A program made the position numbers and the translations under genes. Below are positions 36,653-47,752 of a stretch of 64,000 nucleotides of DNA, piece after piece. How positions within the stretch are numbered: position 1 is the stretch's first letter; each line of letters opens with the position of its first letter. Below the pieces are notes generated by a model. That model ran no database searches. It was not told the DNA's origin and worked only from the letters and a program-made list of their open reading frames with translations. This DNA comes from Peronospora farinosa (Eukaryota > Oomycota > Peronosporomycetes > Peronosporales > Peronosporaceae), in NCBI GenBank assembly GCA_947646735.1, contig CANTFK010000771.1, positions 1-64,000 of the forward strand. Direction: 5' to 3'.

Positions 36653-37067
36653 CGTCGTAGTGTCAGCTTGAGCTAGTTGGCGAAGTAGATAGGTACTTGA
36701 CTTGCTGTCTTGGAGGCAAATCGGGTTGTGAGTGTAGTCGATGCCTCCAAACACTTGACAAGAGTCGACTATCTTCTGTAGAGGGTTGCATTTCTGCAAG
36801 TTTTTTCTGGTAAAGTCGTCGGATTTGGCGTCGTGATGAGTGACACTAGATCGATTGATGCAATGCGTCACGAGCTCTCAAATCGAGTAGAGAATCATGC
36901 TTCATCGTGCCTCCGTCGCGAAAACAAAGTTACGGAGAAGTGCAAACTCAGTATACGTGAGCTGAGACAATACGACCATCTTTGTGAACAAGCCTTCCGC
37001 CCCCACTGCTGTCGCCATTGCTTGTTGAGAGGCGTTTGTACCTTTAAGATGACGTTATTCTGACGTT
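36361..37067 (-). repeat. Inverted partial array unit
   Basis: Reverse-strand homology to the array unit from roughly position 560 to 1260 of unit 1: late spacer, leader and 5' half of the gene. Junctions are at 36361 and about 37067. It faces the main array across the CRN locus. Confidence 0.9.
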
Positions 37068-37173
37068 GATCCGATTTAAGTGGCATACGTACAGTACACC
37101 AAACACAAGCCCGTGTTACGCTCTAACCGTAACCAGTCCTTGTGTCGTAACTCAATAAAAAAATTGTGGACGA

Positions 37174-38596
<1,423 letters not shown>

Positions 38597-38639
38597 ATCA
38601 ACGCTTAGCTCTACTGCGAAGCGATGATGGCACCGCGGC

Positions 38640-39109
38640 AGAGACAACGCTTACGTCCCATGCAAGTCGTTTCTCCAGTTGATGCTTGTCGCGCAGCTCG
38701 TGCGTATTTGTACTTAAGGTCTTCTATCTCTTTAAAGAAAGCTTTGCCGAACGGGGTTCGCTTTGCGTTTTCATCCTCAAGCTAGAGCACTTGTGTTTGC
38801 AATTCCTTCACTCTTGCTGCTCAGCATCGTATCGGCATTGCGTTCGACCTGCAGCTCAAGATGAAGCACATGATGTCGTATATCTGCCATCTCCGGCTCT
38901 AATTGTAACAGCTACCAGTCCTTTTCTTTCAGTTGAAGCTCCAACGAATACTCGCTTTTTTCGTAAACTCGGTGAGGCAGTCTTGGCGCGAAGCTTCTCT
39001 TGGAGCCTGAGTTTGTCAATCTCCAGTTCGCTACTTTCATAGTGTGGTTTCTGCAATTGGACTTCTAACCGATTTTGTACATCTTTCTGCTCTTTAAGCT
39101 TGCATCGCA
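38640..39109 (-). pseudogene. Eroded 3' part of the neighbouring coiled-coil gene
   Basis: Immediately past the stop of the coiled-coil gene the reverse strand continues to encode coiled-coil-like sequence, but in shifting frames. One frame covers about 39110-38990 (MRCKLKEQKDVQNRLEVQLQ), another about 38970-38840 (LELQLKEKDW), and a further one covers the stretch near 38700-38810 with stops. This is what a coding region looks like after several indels. An unannotated intron cannot explain all the shifts. Confidence 0.55.
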
Positions 39110-42100
39110 TTAAATCTCCTCTCTCAAGAGATACTGAGGCCTGCTCTTCGCCGCCTTCTTCAGCTTATTATTCTCTGCGCGCAATTCCTCTATCGCAAAT
39201 TTCATCTTTTTTACAACATCCTCAAGCTCCAGCCATTCGTGTGCTGCCCGTAAAGATCGTCGGTCTCCACTACCTATACCTTTGGCCCCACGAAGCTGTT
39301 TCTGTGCATTTTTGCTGTCAGGCAGATCACCACTGCCGCACCGGATCTTTCGTCGAAGCCGCATATACTCAAGGCGCAAACTTTTGTTCTCCAGCTCAAG
39401 TTCGAGCAACCTGGTGTCTTTCGCCACCACATGTTGCTTCTTGTTTCGCAGCTCATTACTATGACCTAAAATTTCCTCTTGAACTTCTTGGCCTACAAAA
39501 AAGTGCTGCCCCTCACGTTGTGTTCGTAAGTTTGAGCCATGCCCGATTGTGCCATTCATCTCATGGCCAGGAGCGCTGTTATTCAAAGATACACCATTCT
39601 GCACGAGTTGCCAACGAAGATGCTGTAACTGTGCTTCATTGCTCGTCATTTTGCCATAAAACGATTCTTTCCAATCCTTGCGCGATAGCGCCAGTGTTTC
39701 TCGAAAAAATGCATTTTGAAATTCCAACTCTTCCACATGTTGCTTGGCGGACACAGAGATAGCCGCTGGTGCACTAGCATTTTGCGTCAAATGCTCTTTT
39801 CCATGCCTTTCTTGCACCTCTGACTCCAAGTTTAATACTCGCTCACCATAGCGTGTGAGATCCTTGTCTTTGTTTGCCACGACCACCTCTTTTTCTTTGA
39901 GGCGTAGCGTCAAAATTTCGACACGGCGCTGAAGCTTGCATTCTTTCTCGACCTGCTCGCATTTCTCTTTCGCGTCAGCTACATTAATTGATGTCACTGA
40001 CGCATGAGTGGATGCCACACGCAACGCAACGTTTTGAGCCTGTAAGGCCTTGATTTTGCCCTCCAGCTCTTTGACTGCCCTCGCCTCGCCTACTACTTGA
40101 TCTTTTAAAAGACGCTCTACGCGCTCGACTTCGTCGCTTGATACCTGGAGATCAGTCTTCAAGGCGCTCTTCTTGTCTTCTGCCCTCTCTTTTTCAGCGT
40201 TGCGTTTTGTGCGCTGTTGTTGATTTTCTATTTCCAGTAAAGCCAACTCCTTTTGCAATATTTGTACTTGGCTCTGCAACTGTGTTTTCTCCTCTTGCCA
40301 ATTCTTCTCTTCATCCTCGCGTCGTTCGTTCTCTTTTCGCTTTCGCGCACATATATCTTGGTTCATCACCTCCTGTGCCTTTGCAAACTCGACAGCGTCA
40401 ATATCCTCTGGCGTCAGAAACTCTTCCTTCAGTTTGATAATCGCTTCACACAACAACTTTAATTTCCCCTCATTTTCTCTCATCAGCACAATTTCCTCAA
40501 GTGCCTCCATCGCACGAGCTTCAGCGAGATCTCGTTCGTTCTGCAGTACTTTCTGTTTAATCTGAAACTCCCAAATCGATTGCCTAGCATTGTTTAGTGC
40601 AACCTCTGCTTGCTTCCACTCTTGCAAAACATGGTCATAACACTCTTGAACAGCTTGTAGCGCTTGCTTACTCTTGCCGGAGCCTTCCATAAACCTCACA
40701 GCAATCATAGTCTTTTTAAGCTGCGCGATCATGCGCTGATTCTCTTCAGTGAGCTGAGTCGTCTCCAGTCGAGCATGCGCTTTATCCTGGGCACTTGAAA
40801 CCTGCACAATCGCTAGTTTCCGCTGATATTGGTTGATCAACGTATTTTTTCCGTTTAAAAGCTGCGTCAGGCTAGCGATCGTCACTTGTTCATCACGTTG
40901 GTTACTTTGCTGTAATTTCAGCCTGCCTAAAAGTCTTGTACTCGCGTTCTGCAAGCCCAGCTCCAGATCCTCGTATTTAGACCTTAACTCTCGCTTTTCA
41001 GCTTCCAGCTCTCCATTTAGCCGTAGTAGCTTATAGTTACGAGATTGAACCACCTCCAGCTGCCGATTGAGGTCCTCATTGAGTATCCTTGTCTCAAAAA
41101 GTTCGGCTTGTAATCGCATCTTGTTCTCCTTCCACCCAATAGTATTCGAAGCAGCTTGAAGCTGTCCAATGAGCAAACGTTCTCGTATTTCTGACGCATC
41201 CACTTGGCTCTTTAGCTGACCTGTCTCACTTTGGTAACCGTATTGTCGCCTGAGGTTACGTAGTGGTAGTTGGGCCGGTTCGTTCTCGAAGTCTTTGTTC
41301 AGTTGCTTGCGGCGCAGCTGTTCGACCTGTATTGCATCTTCTAACGCATTTAACCGCTTTCGAAAAGCTTTCCACTTCGTATTCCGAGCTGTCCAGTCGC
41401 GATCATTCATCATGCATATTGCGTTTTCCAGTATTTGAATCTTGTCATTTGACTTCTCTCGGACTACATTTAGCTCCTGAGCTGTCTTTTCCATTTCTGG
41501 CACGATCCGTTGGTATTCCAAAATCGTTTGTTGCTGTTTTTCTGTAAGCAGGTCGTACTGCACACGAAACTGCTGATACGTCACCTTGATCTGCATTAAT
41601 TGGTGCTGAAGCTCATCTACACTTGCGCGACCTTCCGACGATACCAGGTGCTCCTTTCCCCTCCCCGTCACGTTCGTACGCCGCTCAGCTTGTCTTGACT
41701 CATGCTTATTATTCTTCCCTACACGAGCAAAACCTTCGTCTTTAACCGTTGCAAACCACACATCATCATCTCCATCCTGCGATTTGCTGCAAGTGACTTC
41801 TGGTCGCAAATGATAACATACCTTCTCTCGCTGTTGTGACGTTGCTTTCGCAGCGTCAAGTGCACGTAGATTTTCACCCCTATCGTCGTTTCTAGTGCCA
41901 ACTGGCGGAGGTTGCTTTTGTACAGCGGCCTGGATGGCGCTTTCGACCACAGCATCTATATCCAAAAGCTCTACACGGCTCTCTGCATCGCTCCTTTGTT
42001 GTAAGCTCAACTCAAACATGGTGCTATTGTCTCGAATGCACAATTCTTGCAGCATTTCAAGTTGATTCTCCAAATCACCCGTAGCAGTACTTACACTGAC

Positions 42101-42967
42101 GCAAACAGTATCCTTTTTCTCCTTGTCATGACGTTGATGCTGATCATGCTGCATCAGCTTCCGCCGTAGCTCACCCAACCAAACAACAAACACAGCTTTC
42201 TTCATTAGCACGGCCTTCGTATCGCTCGCAAGAGCATTTCCATTGGTCGTCTTTCTCTCGTCTATCTCAATAATCTTTTCTTTCAGTAACAATTTTTCCG
42301 ACTCAAGCTGCTTTACCTTCGTCAGCAGCTGCGTAATTTCCAATGTATGTTCACCTACCGCGTCTCGATATCTTTCCACTTGGTTCTGTATCGCAGCCAC
42401 CAAAATTAAAGACTGTTCCACTTGATTCAACAACTTTTTCTTGGCTTTTTGCAGGTGCACGACCTCGTCTCGCAGCATTTCGTTCATCTTCAATGTCGTA
42501 TAGAGCTCGCTCTGTTTGTCCGTCCTTTCTTTCACCACTTGAATCACTTGTCGCTGAGATTTCATCCTAGCCGCACTTTTTCGCTCTTTCCAAGCGTGTG
42601 CGTCCTCATAATTGCTCTCAAATACCGCATTGCACGTCTCTAAAGCATCAACGTTTTGCTTTAAAGGCACTACAAAAGGCTTTTCAATGGACGAGGTATG
42701 GAGAAATTGCTGCTGTAGTTTCATTGTAAGACCAGCGACTTTCTTACTCAGGCATAAAATTTCGTCGTCCTTCCTCTGCAATGTCTGCTGTGTCTTGGCC
42801 TCTCGCGCACTGGTATAAGACTGCAGAGCGACTAATTGCTCGCGTAAGTGCTTGTTCTTCCATCGATTCTTTAACAGATCACCACGCAGCCGATTTACTT
42901 CGTTACAATACAAAGTGCAATCTACTCTTGTGCATTGGGGGCCAGTGCGGTCATCCTCCGCTACCAT
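39110..42967 (-). CDS. Large coiled-coil protein, function unknown
   Basis: 1285 residues in one exon, almost wholly Glu/Lys/Gln/Leu-rich heptad sequence, with no signal peptide, membrane segment or recognisable catalytic motif. The ATG at 42967 has an in-frame stop just upstream. The N-terminus has a cysteine-containing stretch (residues 11-21). The overall look fits centrosomal, basal-body or Golgi scaffold proteins; a CEP290-like relationship is a guess from general resemblance only. The present stop at 39110 appears secondary (see the eroded sequence after it), so the ancestral protein was probably longer. It is divergent from the uS5m gene, 152 bases away. Confidence 0.8.
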   Translation of the reverse strand: MVAEDDRTGPQCTRVDCTLYCNEVNRLRGDLLKNRWKNKHLREQLVALQSYTSAREAKTQQTLQRKDDEILCLSKKVAGLTMKLQQQFLHTSSIEKPFVVPLKQNVDALETCNAVFESNYEDAHAWKERKSAARMKSQRQVIQVVKERTDKQSELYTTLKMNEMLRDEVVHLQKAKKKLLNQVEQSLILVAAIQNQVERYRDAVGEHTLEITQLLTKVKQLESEKLLLKEKIIEIDERKTTNGNALASDTKAVLMKKAVFVVWLGELRRKLMQHDQHQRHDKEKKDTVCVSVSTATGDLENQLEMLQELCIRDNSTMFELSLQQRSDAESRVELLDIDAVVESAIQAAVQKQPPPVGTRNDDRGENLRALDAAKATSQQREKVCYHLRPEVTCSKSQDGDDDVWFATVKDEGFARVGKNNKHESRQAERRTNVTGRGKEHLVSSEGRASVDELQHQLMQIKVTYQQFRVQYDLLTEKQQQTILEYQRIVPEMEKTAQELNVVREKSNDKIQILENAICMMNDRDWTARNTKWKAFRKRLNALEDAIQVEQLRRKQLNKDFENEPAQLPLRNLRRQYGYQSETGQLKSQVDASEIRERLLIGQLQAASNTIGWKENKMRLQAELFETRILNEDLNRQLEVVQSRNYKLLRLNGELEAEKRELRSKYEDLELGLQNASTRLLGRLKLQQSNQRDEQVTIASLTQLLNGKNTLINQYQRKLAIVQVSSAQDKAHARLETTQLTEENQRMIAQLKKTMIAVRFMEGSGKSKQALQAVQECYDHVLQEWKQAEVALNNARQSIWEFQIKQKVLQNERDLAEARAMEALEEIVLMRENEGKLKLLCEAIIKLKEEFLTPEDIDAVEFAKAQEVMNQDICARKRKENERREDEEKNWQEEKTQLQSQVQILQKELALLEIENQQQRTKRNAEKERAEDKKSALKTDLQVSSDEVERVERLLKDQVVGEARAVKELEGKIKALQAQNVALRVASTHASVTSINVADAKEKCEQVEKECKLQRRVEILTLRLKEKEVVVANKDKDLTRYGERVLNLESEVQERHGKEHLTQNASAPAAISVSAKQHVEELEFQNAFFRETLALSRKDWKESFYGKMTSNEAQLQHLRWQLVQNGVSLNNSAPGHEMNGTIGHGSNLRTQREGQHFFVGQEVQEEILGHSNELRNKKQHVVAKDTRLLELELENKSLRLEYMRLRRKIRCGSGDLPDSKNAQKQLRGAKGIGSGDRRSLRAAHEWLELEDVVKKMKFAIEELRAENNKLKKAAKSRPQYLLREEI

Positions 42968-43119
42968 TAGTGCGGACTTTTAAGAGTGATTGTCTAAAGG
43001 GAAACCATTTCTAATTGGCTAAAATAGTGAAATTTTAGTCATTGGTCAATTTGAAGCTTTTTGATACCGAGTTCAGTTTGGCCACTCATTGCATCGTTCG
43101 AGCGGCTTCGTAAAGGTGT
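42968..43119. promoter_or_regulatory. Divergent promoter region between coiled-coil and uS5m genes
   Basis: Only 152 bases separate the two divergent start codons, so both promoters must lie here or overlap the genes. CTCATTGCATCG near 43085 partly matches the oomycete initiator and suits the uS5m gene. Confidence 0.5.
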
Positions 43120-44064
43120 ATGAGGATGCTACAGCGCTTGGCAGTGCGCTCTAGCGCATTCCTAAGTGCTCGCCAGCAGAGCCGATCTACCGCCATCAAA
43201 TTGCAGATGGCTAGCTTTTCATCTGAAGAGGACTGGCGTATATCCGACGAAGACTTTGACGAGGGGCCCGACAAGATCATTGACAAGGATCGCCGTGACT
43301 CCATGCCGCGTCGTCAGACGATGCCGGAAGCAGCCAAGAAAAGCCGCTTTATGGTCGTAGCCCCCGAGAACCGTGGCAAGGTGCGTCGTCGCCTGTTGGA
43401 TGAGTTTAAAAAGGACGGCATTACGCTGGTGGACCCAGACCAGCCAGGCCAGTATCTCACGCCCGACACAGGTATTCTACGAGACATGCGTGCTATGAAC
43501 AAAGAAGGCGATGAGATGGAGTTTGCTGATGATGAAGAGGAAGCCGAGCTTAATCTTGGTCGGATGGGGCTATTGCGTCAAATCGTACACGTGGACCAAG
43601 TACAGAAAGTCACGACGCAGGAGCGGATCGTTAACTTTCGCGCGCTCGTTGTTGTCGGCAATATGCGTGGTGTGGCTGGTTATGCTGTGGGTAAGGGCTC
43701 ATCGCCTCCCATCGCTATCGAGCGTGGCACAAAGCTTGCAATGAAGCGGTTTACCTACATCGATCGCTTCGACGACCGCACACTATACCACGAAGTGCAC
43801 GGTAAGTGGAACAGCTGTACGCTGTTTCTTCGCCCAGCACCTAAGGACAAGGGACTTACCGTGAGCGATACCGTGGCCTGTGTGCTTGACTGCTTTGGCA
43901 TCACGGACATTGTGTCCAAGACCCACGGCCAGCGCAATCCCTTTACTGTTGTCAAGGCTACGTTTGACGCGCTTGCCAAGCATGAGACGGCTGAGGAAAT
44001 TGCTCTTCGAACAGGCCACTCACTCGTGGAGCTCAGCACCCTGGCGCGCATGCGCAACCTGTAG
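43120..44064 (+). CDS. MRPS5: Mitochondrial ribosomal protein uS5 (S5)
   Basis: 314 residues, single exon. Residues 1-35 are rich in Arg, Ser and Ala without acids, as in a mitochondrial targeting peptide. From about residue 165 the S5 signature is clear: IVNFRALVVVGNMRGVAGYAVG forms the N-terminal RNA-binding fold, followed by the C-terminal domain to LARMRNL. The fairly acidic linker between them (about 120-150) is an extension. The protein helps form the decoding and mRNA entry region of the small mitochondrial subunit. Confidence 0.92.
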   Translation: MRMLQRLAVRSSAFLSARQQSRSTAIKLQMASFSSEEDWRISDEDFDEGPDKIIDKDRRDSMPRRQTMPEAAKKSRFMVVAPENRGKVRRRLLDEFKKDGITLVDPDQPGQYLTPDTGILRDMRAMNKEGDEMEFADDEEEAELNLGRMGLLRQIVHVDQVQKVTTQERIVNFRALVVVGNMRGVAGYAVGKGSSPPIAIERGTKLAMKRFTYIDRFDDRTLYHEVHGKWNSCTLFLRPAPKDKGLTVSDTVACVLDCFGITDIVSKTHGQRNPFTVVKATFDALAKHETAEEIALRTGHSLVELSTLARMRNL

Positions 44065-44284
44065 GCGTGCCGAGGAATGTAAGGGAGTGAAGGGATAAGT
44101 GACAGAGTGGCTGAAGCTAGAAGCTAAAGGTGCAGTGGGCGTTGCTGACTGTTTTGTTACAAACGAACACGCTTCTCAGCGGCGTTTTTATCTAATTTGC
44201 TGCAGTTTGTGTACCAGTTCCTCGTGTAGATTTGATAAAAATCAAAATGAATCTGGCAAGCGAGATCACTTGAACGTCGGCTAT

Positions 44285-45218
44285 TCAGGTGCCTCCTGCA
44301 GCTGACTTTTCGTAGAATCGATCGCTAGACTTAACAGCATCCACTAGCCAGTTCATTGCGCCTTCAATGCCCTCCCTGCATTAACGACAACCAAAGTTAT
44401 CGACTGCTGGTAAAACTTGTCACTGCCGAACTTACTTTGTCAAGACACAGACGGAATAGCTCGCTACTGCGCCTTGGTGCTCTACTAAGTCCAACATCCC
44501 TGATATGTGGTTCACGGTTTGCGCGTCTTCCAAGTCCATCTTATTGGCAAGCACCAGTAGCGGTATTCCCGACAGCTCAGGATTTGACAGCATTGCGTCT
44601 GTAACAAGACACTAATCGTTAGGACAATCTCAACTATCTATTAGTTACTTATAAACGTACGCAGTGTCTCTTTGGCTTCTTGGAACCTCCCTTCATTGGC
44701 CGAGTCGATTACGAACACGATGCCATGACTCTCACTGTAGTATTTGTTCCAAATTGCTCGAAGTCTCTCCTACACGTACGAAGTATCTGTTATACACGTC
44801 TATAGACGTTAAACATATCTACAGTCGTAACTCCACCTGCCCTCCCAAATCCCAGAAAATGACCCTCGATCGTCGGATATCAACTCGAGCGACTGGTTAT
44901 CACACACACATTATTTCAAGCTCCGCTTTTCTCTTGTTATATTCGAATCGAGAGACGTACTGTTGAGGCCCACCGTGGGTGGGATTTTATCGAGAGGGAT
45001 GCCTGTTTTTTTGCTAAAGATACTTTTTAGCTGTTCCAGAAGTGTCTACAGACACAAATTCCATTCAAATTAAACGGTTTCTTTCCTTCTTTAGACAAGA
45101 GTTTTGGCCGCTGTTACTTACCTACCGTTTTACCAGCGTCATCAAGCCCAACAATCAGTAGATGCAGCTCCGCCTTGGAGAACAAATAACTCCATAGCCC
45201 CCAGAAGAGCGAGAACAT
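44285..45218 (-). CDS. ARFRP1: ARF-related small GTPase of the ARFRP1 type (six exons)
   Basis: Exons (reverse strand): 45218-45126, 45045-44961, 44892-44837, 44769-44661, 44598-44436, 44375-44285. The introns are 60-80 bases, all GT..AG. The joined frame is 198 residues, near the usual 201. Motifs are P-loop GLDDAGKT (24-31), switch I PPTVGLN, WDLGGQ (73-78), and NKMD (133-136). The C-terminus holds an EGIEGAMNWLV helix. There is no Gly2, as in ARFRP1 and unlike ARF, so no myristoylation is expected. The family acts at the trans-Golgi network, recruiting ARL1. The region after NKMD is shorter and more divergent than in animals, and the exon 5/6 junction is the least certain. Confidence 0.88.
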
Positions 45219-45364
45219 AAGAGTGGCTCTTGGATTGAAAAAAAACACTTGGGTTTGTGGTGCTTTTTGGTCTCGTGCACAATATTTAAATCCAATTAAC
45301 AAGCAGATAGTTTGCATTAGAAAAGGGACCTGATCAAGGATTTGCGAAAAAAAGCGGCTAAGCT

Positions 45365-45615
45365 GACGTATCGGTAGCGCGACACTGGCACTTAAAATTA
45401 ATGATTCTTTGTCACGCTTTCATTGCAATGAGCTGCTAGCTTTGTTTGGAAACAACCACTCAAATAATTGCTGTCCATACTGCTCAGGATCTACATCATT
45501 CTATGATGGCCAAATGTAGTCTCGGAATTCAGTAATATGCTAGTGCAAACTAGTGCAAACCGAGAGAGTTTAGAAGCTTCCATTGACAATGGCGCCTCCT
45601 TTGCCATGGGTACCC
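45365..45615 (+). repeat. Diverged solo fragment of the array unit (3' spacer)
   Basis: About 250 bases matching the part of the array unit that follows the stop codon (polyadenylation region through the AATGGC element), with many substitutions. It includes an internal 11-base duplication (CTAGTGCAAA.. twice near 45540). No coding sequence is present. It is much older than the array copies. Confidence 0.85.
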
Positions 45616-46497
45616 TGTTGTAGTGCTACTTATCGTGCTAGCAGTCACAAATTTATTAGAGCTCATGGTGTGCATTTAGTATAAATAGTAATGAAACAAT
45701 GTACGTTTCAATTGCTTCCTCATAGGCTGAGTGAGACGGGAGCGACATTTGATCGAGTTTGTAAGTATCGTGCAGCGTGTGCACCTGTTTCTTAGACAAC
45801 TTGGCGTCCAAATTCGTTTTGAAACAATACGAAGAGGCAATTTGAAAGTGTCTATGGGCAAGACCGATACCGATTGATGCAGTTTTTTTGACTTATGACG
45901 ACGGCTGTAGTAGAATTGCTTGCAAACATTTGGAGCATGGTTTACATCATGCTTACAATGGTAGTACAATGACCGAGATCAAGCTTCGTAGATAAACTGC
46001 ACAATAAAGACAAATCATTGTTTCCGATGCTTGGCGTTCAGAAATTTCGCGCGATCGAAAGCGTTACGTAATGATCTCGAGACATCACTTCTTCGCGAGC
46101 TCATAAATATCATCAGAATTTATCTATGCACACATGCACCTTATTAATCGTGGTCATTCTGCTCTTCTTGTGCTCTCATGTTATCGGTTCATTCGGTGAT
46201 ATATTCGATATTCTGGGAAATACAAGCTATGCCTGGTTGCTGGAAGAAGGACTAAATAGATGTTTTGTGTATATTTTGAGAAAATACAGTATTAGCTAGA
46301 CTAAGAGAGCAATTGTTGCATCATAAATTGGGTAATTTTTCAGCTTTTTTGGGTACAAATCACTCTCGCAACATTGCTAAAGTTACATGTACCTATTTTG
46401 TTCCCTTGCAGCAACACGAATATTCACTTGATATCGTCGCTTTCCAGACAGCTACATTAAAAAGCATAGTAAAGCATCCAGTCCAGTCGCCATCGAA
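45616..46497. other. Intergenic region upstream of SmD3
   Basis: AT-rich, no recognisable gene. A reverse-strand frame of 97 codons (45676-45969) is basic and cysteine-containing but has no recognised motif and no coding support. The SmD3 promoter must lie at the right end. Confidence 0.4.
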
Positions 46498-46872
46498 ATG
46501 TCCATGACGAGTGTGGGGGTGCCGATCTCACTGCTGCACGAGAGTGAAGGGCGTACCGTGACCGTGGAGCTTAAGAATGGAGAGGTTTACCGTGGCCACC
46601 TAGCAGAGAGCGAGGACAGCATGAACTGCCAGTTGAGCGACGTGGTACTGACGCAACGTGACGGCCAGAAGTCCAAGCTGGAACTTGTGTATGTGCGCGG
46701 GTCGCAGATTAAGCTAGTCATTCTGCCGGATATTCTCAAGAACTCGCCGCTATTAAGCAAAGTGCAGGCACTGAGCAAAAAGAATGAAGACCAGAAGAAG
46801 AAGAAGATTTCGAGCAAGTCTCAAGGCCGCAAAGGAGGCAAACGCACAGGATCTGGAGCGTTGCGCAAATAG
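46498..46872 (+). CDS. SNRPD3: Small nuclear ribonucleoprotein Sm D3
   Basis: 124 residues, single exon. The Sm1 motif covers about residues 9-45 (GVPISLLHESEG, then GEVYRGHL) and Sm2 about 64-80 (VYVRGSQIKLVILPD). SmD3 pairs with SmB in the heptameric ring around the U-snRNA Sm site for splicing. The C-terminal tail is Lys/Ser/Gly-rich and lacks the extended RG dipeptide repeats of animal SmD3, so there is little substrate for arginine methylation. MSMTSVGVP offers two possible methionines (46498, 46504). Confidence 0.95.
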   Translation: MSMTSVGVPISLLHESEGRTVTVELKNGEVYRGHLAESEDSMNCQLSDVVLTQRDGQKSKLELVYVRGSQIKLVILPDILKNSPLLSKVQALSKKNEDQKKKKISSKSQGRKGGKRTGSGALRK

Positions 46873-47274
46873 AGAGAGCTAGAGAATCTGGGCAGCATAG
46901 TGGCAGAGATAGCTGTATTTCTTGCGCTCGATTTGGCGAAAGATAAAGCTGCTTCAAAGATGCAGGACACGTACAATGGTGGAGGTGACGCTGTAGTCAC
47001 AGCAGAGAGAGATGCTAAGACCAACGTCTTTCGAGCTGGTGTAACATCTGGTTGTTATTCTCTTGACAGCAGAATGCTCTTTGACGAACGAATACGCGAC
47101 TTTTTATTGCTTGTTTGTGCAGCTATTGTTCTTGTTTTGCCCTTGTGTCAAAGCGCTGGTTGTTGAGTCTGATAAACTTAACCAAAACTTGTTTCTCTTC
47201 TTTTCTTCTTCATTCTGGCCACGACAAGCCAAGCAAATTCACAAAAGTGTCGTATCTTGCAAAATTCTTCCTGT
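46873..47274. other. Convergent intergenic region
   Basis: Lies between the 3' ends of SmD3 and the reverse-strand ubiquitin-like gene. A reverse-strand stretch near 47100-47240 reads as charged sequence (LVKFIRLNNQRF) in one frame, but no start, splice or family supports it. Confidence 0.35.
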
Positions 47275-47718
47275 TTACAAACAACAGAGCGGTAGGAGTA
47301 AAGCCGGTGGTAGAAGACACAGTGCCACCGGTAATGACAAGCCACAAGTGCAGACGCTGATTAAACAACAGATAAAGATCAGGATCCACAAGAAAATCGA
47401 GACGCTGAAGCATCCGCCCTGCAGTCGTCGTGACAAGTCCAGCGTAGCGTGGTTCTGGATGCCATAATCTGTCAGAGATCGTGACGCGTGCAGCGGCACA
47501 CCGCCGTAGTTAAGGTATCCACAGCTGCAAAGATGTGAATCTTTGGCTTCCATTAATGACAAAAGCTCGTGCACTTTAGCCCGCGGGTTGGCCACCGAGA
47601 CAGTCAACATACGTCCGACATCCTGCACACACGTCACAGAGAGACGGTGTTAACCGATTTAGAGCTTTTATAAAAGTAAGCACATTCCATGGCATACCGA
47701 ACGAATGAAGAGCTGCAT
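47275..47718 (-). CDS. Ubiquitin-like protein with hydrophobic C-terminal tail (two exons)
   Basis: Exon 1 is 47718-47698 (seven codons, MQLFIRS) and exon 2 is 47622-47275, with a 75-base GTATGC..GCAG intron; 122 residues. Residues 1-77 align along their length with ubiquitin: MQLFIRS start, SLTDYGIQNHATLDLS, and RRLQGG at 72-77. Only two lysines remain (23, 34). The Ile44 position is Asn and the Lys48 position is Val, so it is not a canonical ubiquitin. MQLF-R is closer to FUBI, but no ribosomal S30 follows. Instead, 45 residues rich in Leu, Ile, Cys and Phe follow directly after GG, enough for two membrane segments split by a CTCG turn and a Pro-rich stretch, ending LPLCCL. It could be a tail-anchored ubiquitin-fold protein or a precursor cut after GG. 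The hydrophobic tail could still be noncoding read-through. Confidence 0.72.
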
Positions 47719-47738
47719 CTTGGGAGACGGTTTTATAT

Positions 47739-47752
47739 CAATTGAGGAATAG
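47739..47752 (-). promoter_or_regulatory. Initiator-like element of the ubiquitin-like gene
   Basis: Read on the reverse strand, CTATTCCTCAATTG matches 11 of 14 positions of the oomycete initiator consensus. It lies about 21 bases before the ATG at 47718, which supports that start and the short first exon. Confidence 0.5.

Noticed and set aside
45676..45969. Basic 97-codon reverse frame as transposase remnant
   Set aside because: There are no catalytic residues or recognisable domain; it cannot be supported.
46900..47467. Forward-strand frames opposite the ubiquitin-like gene
   Set aside because: They lack a good start and motif, and the reverse-strand reading has a recognisable domain, intron and promoter element.
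47275..47718. FUBI-S30 (FAU) ribosomal fusion
   Set aside because: The ubiquitin-like part starts like FUBI, but no Lys/Arg-rich S30 sequence follows in any frame nearby.
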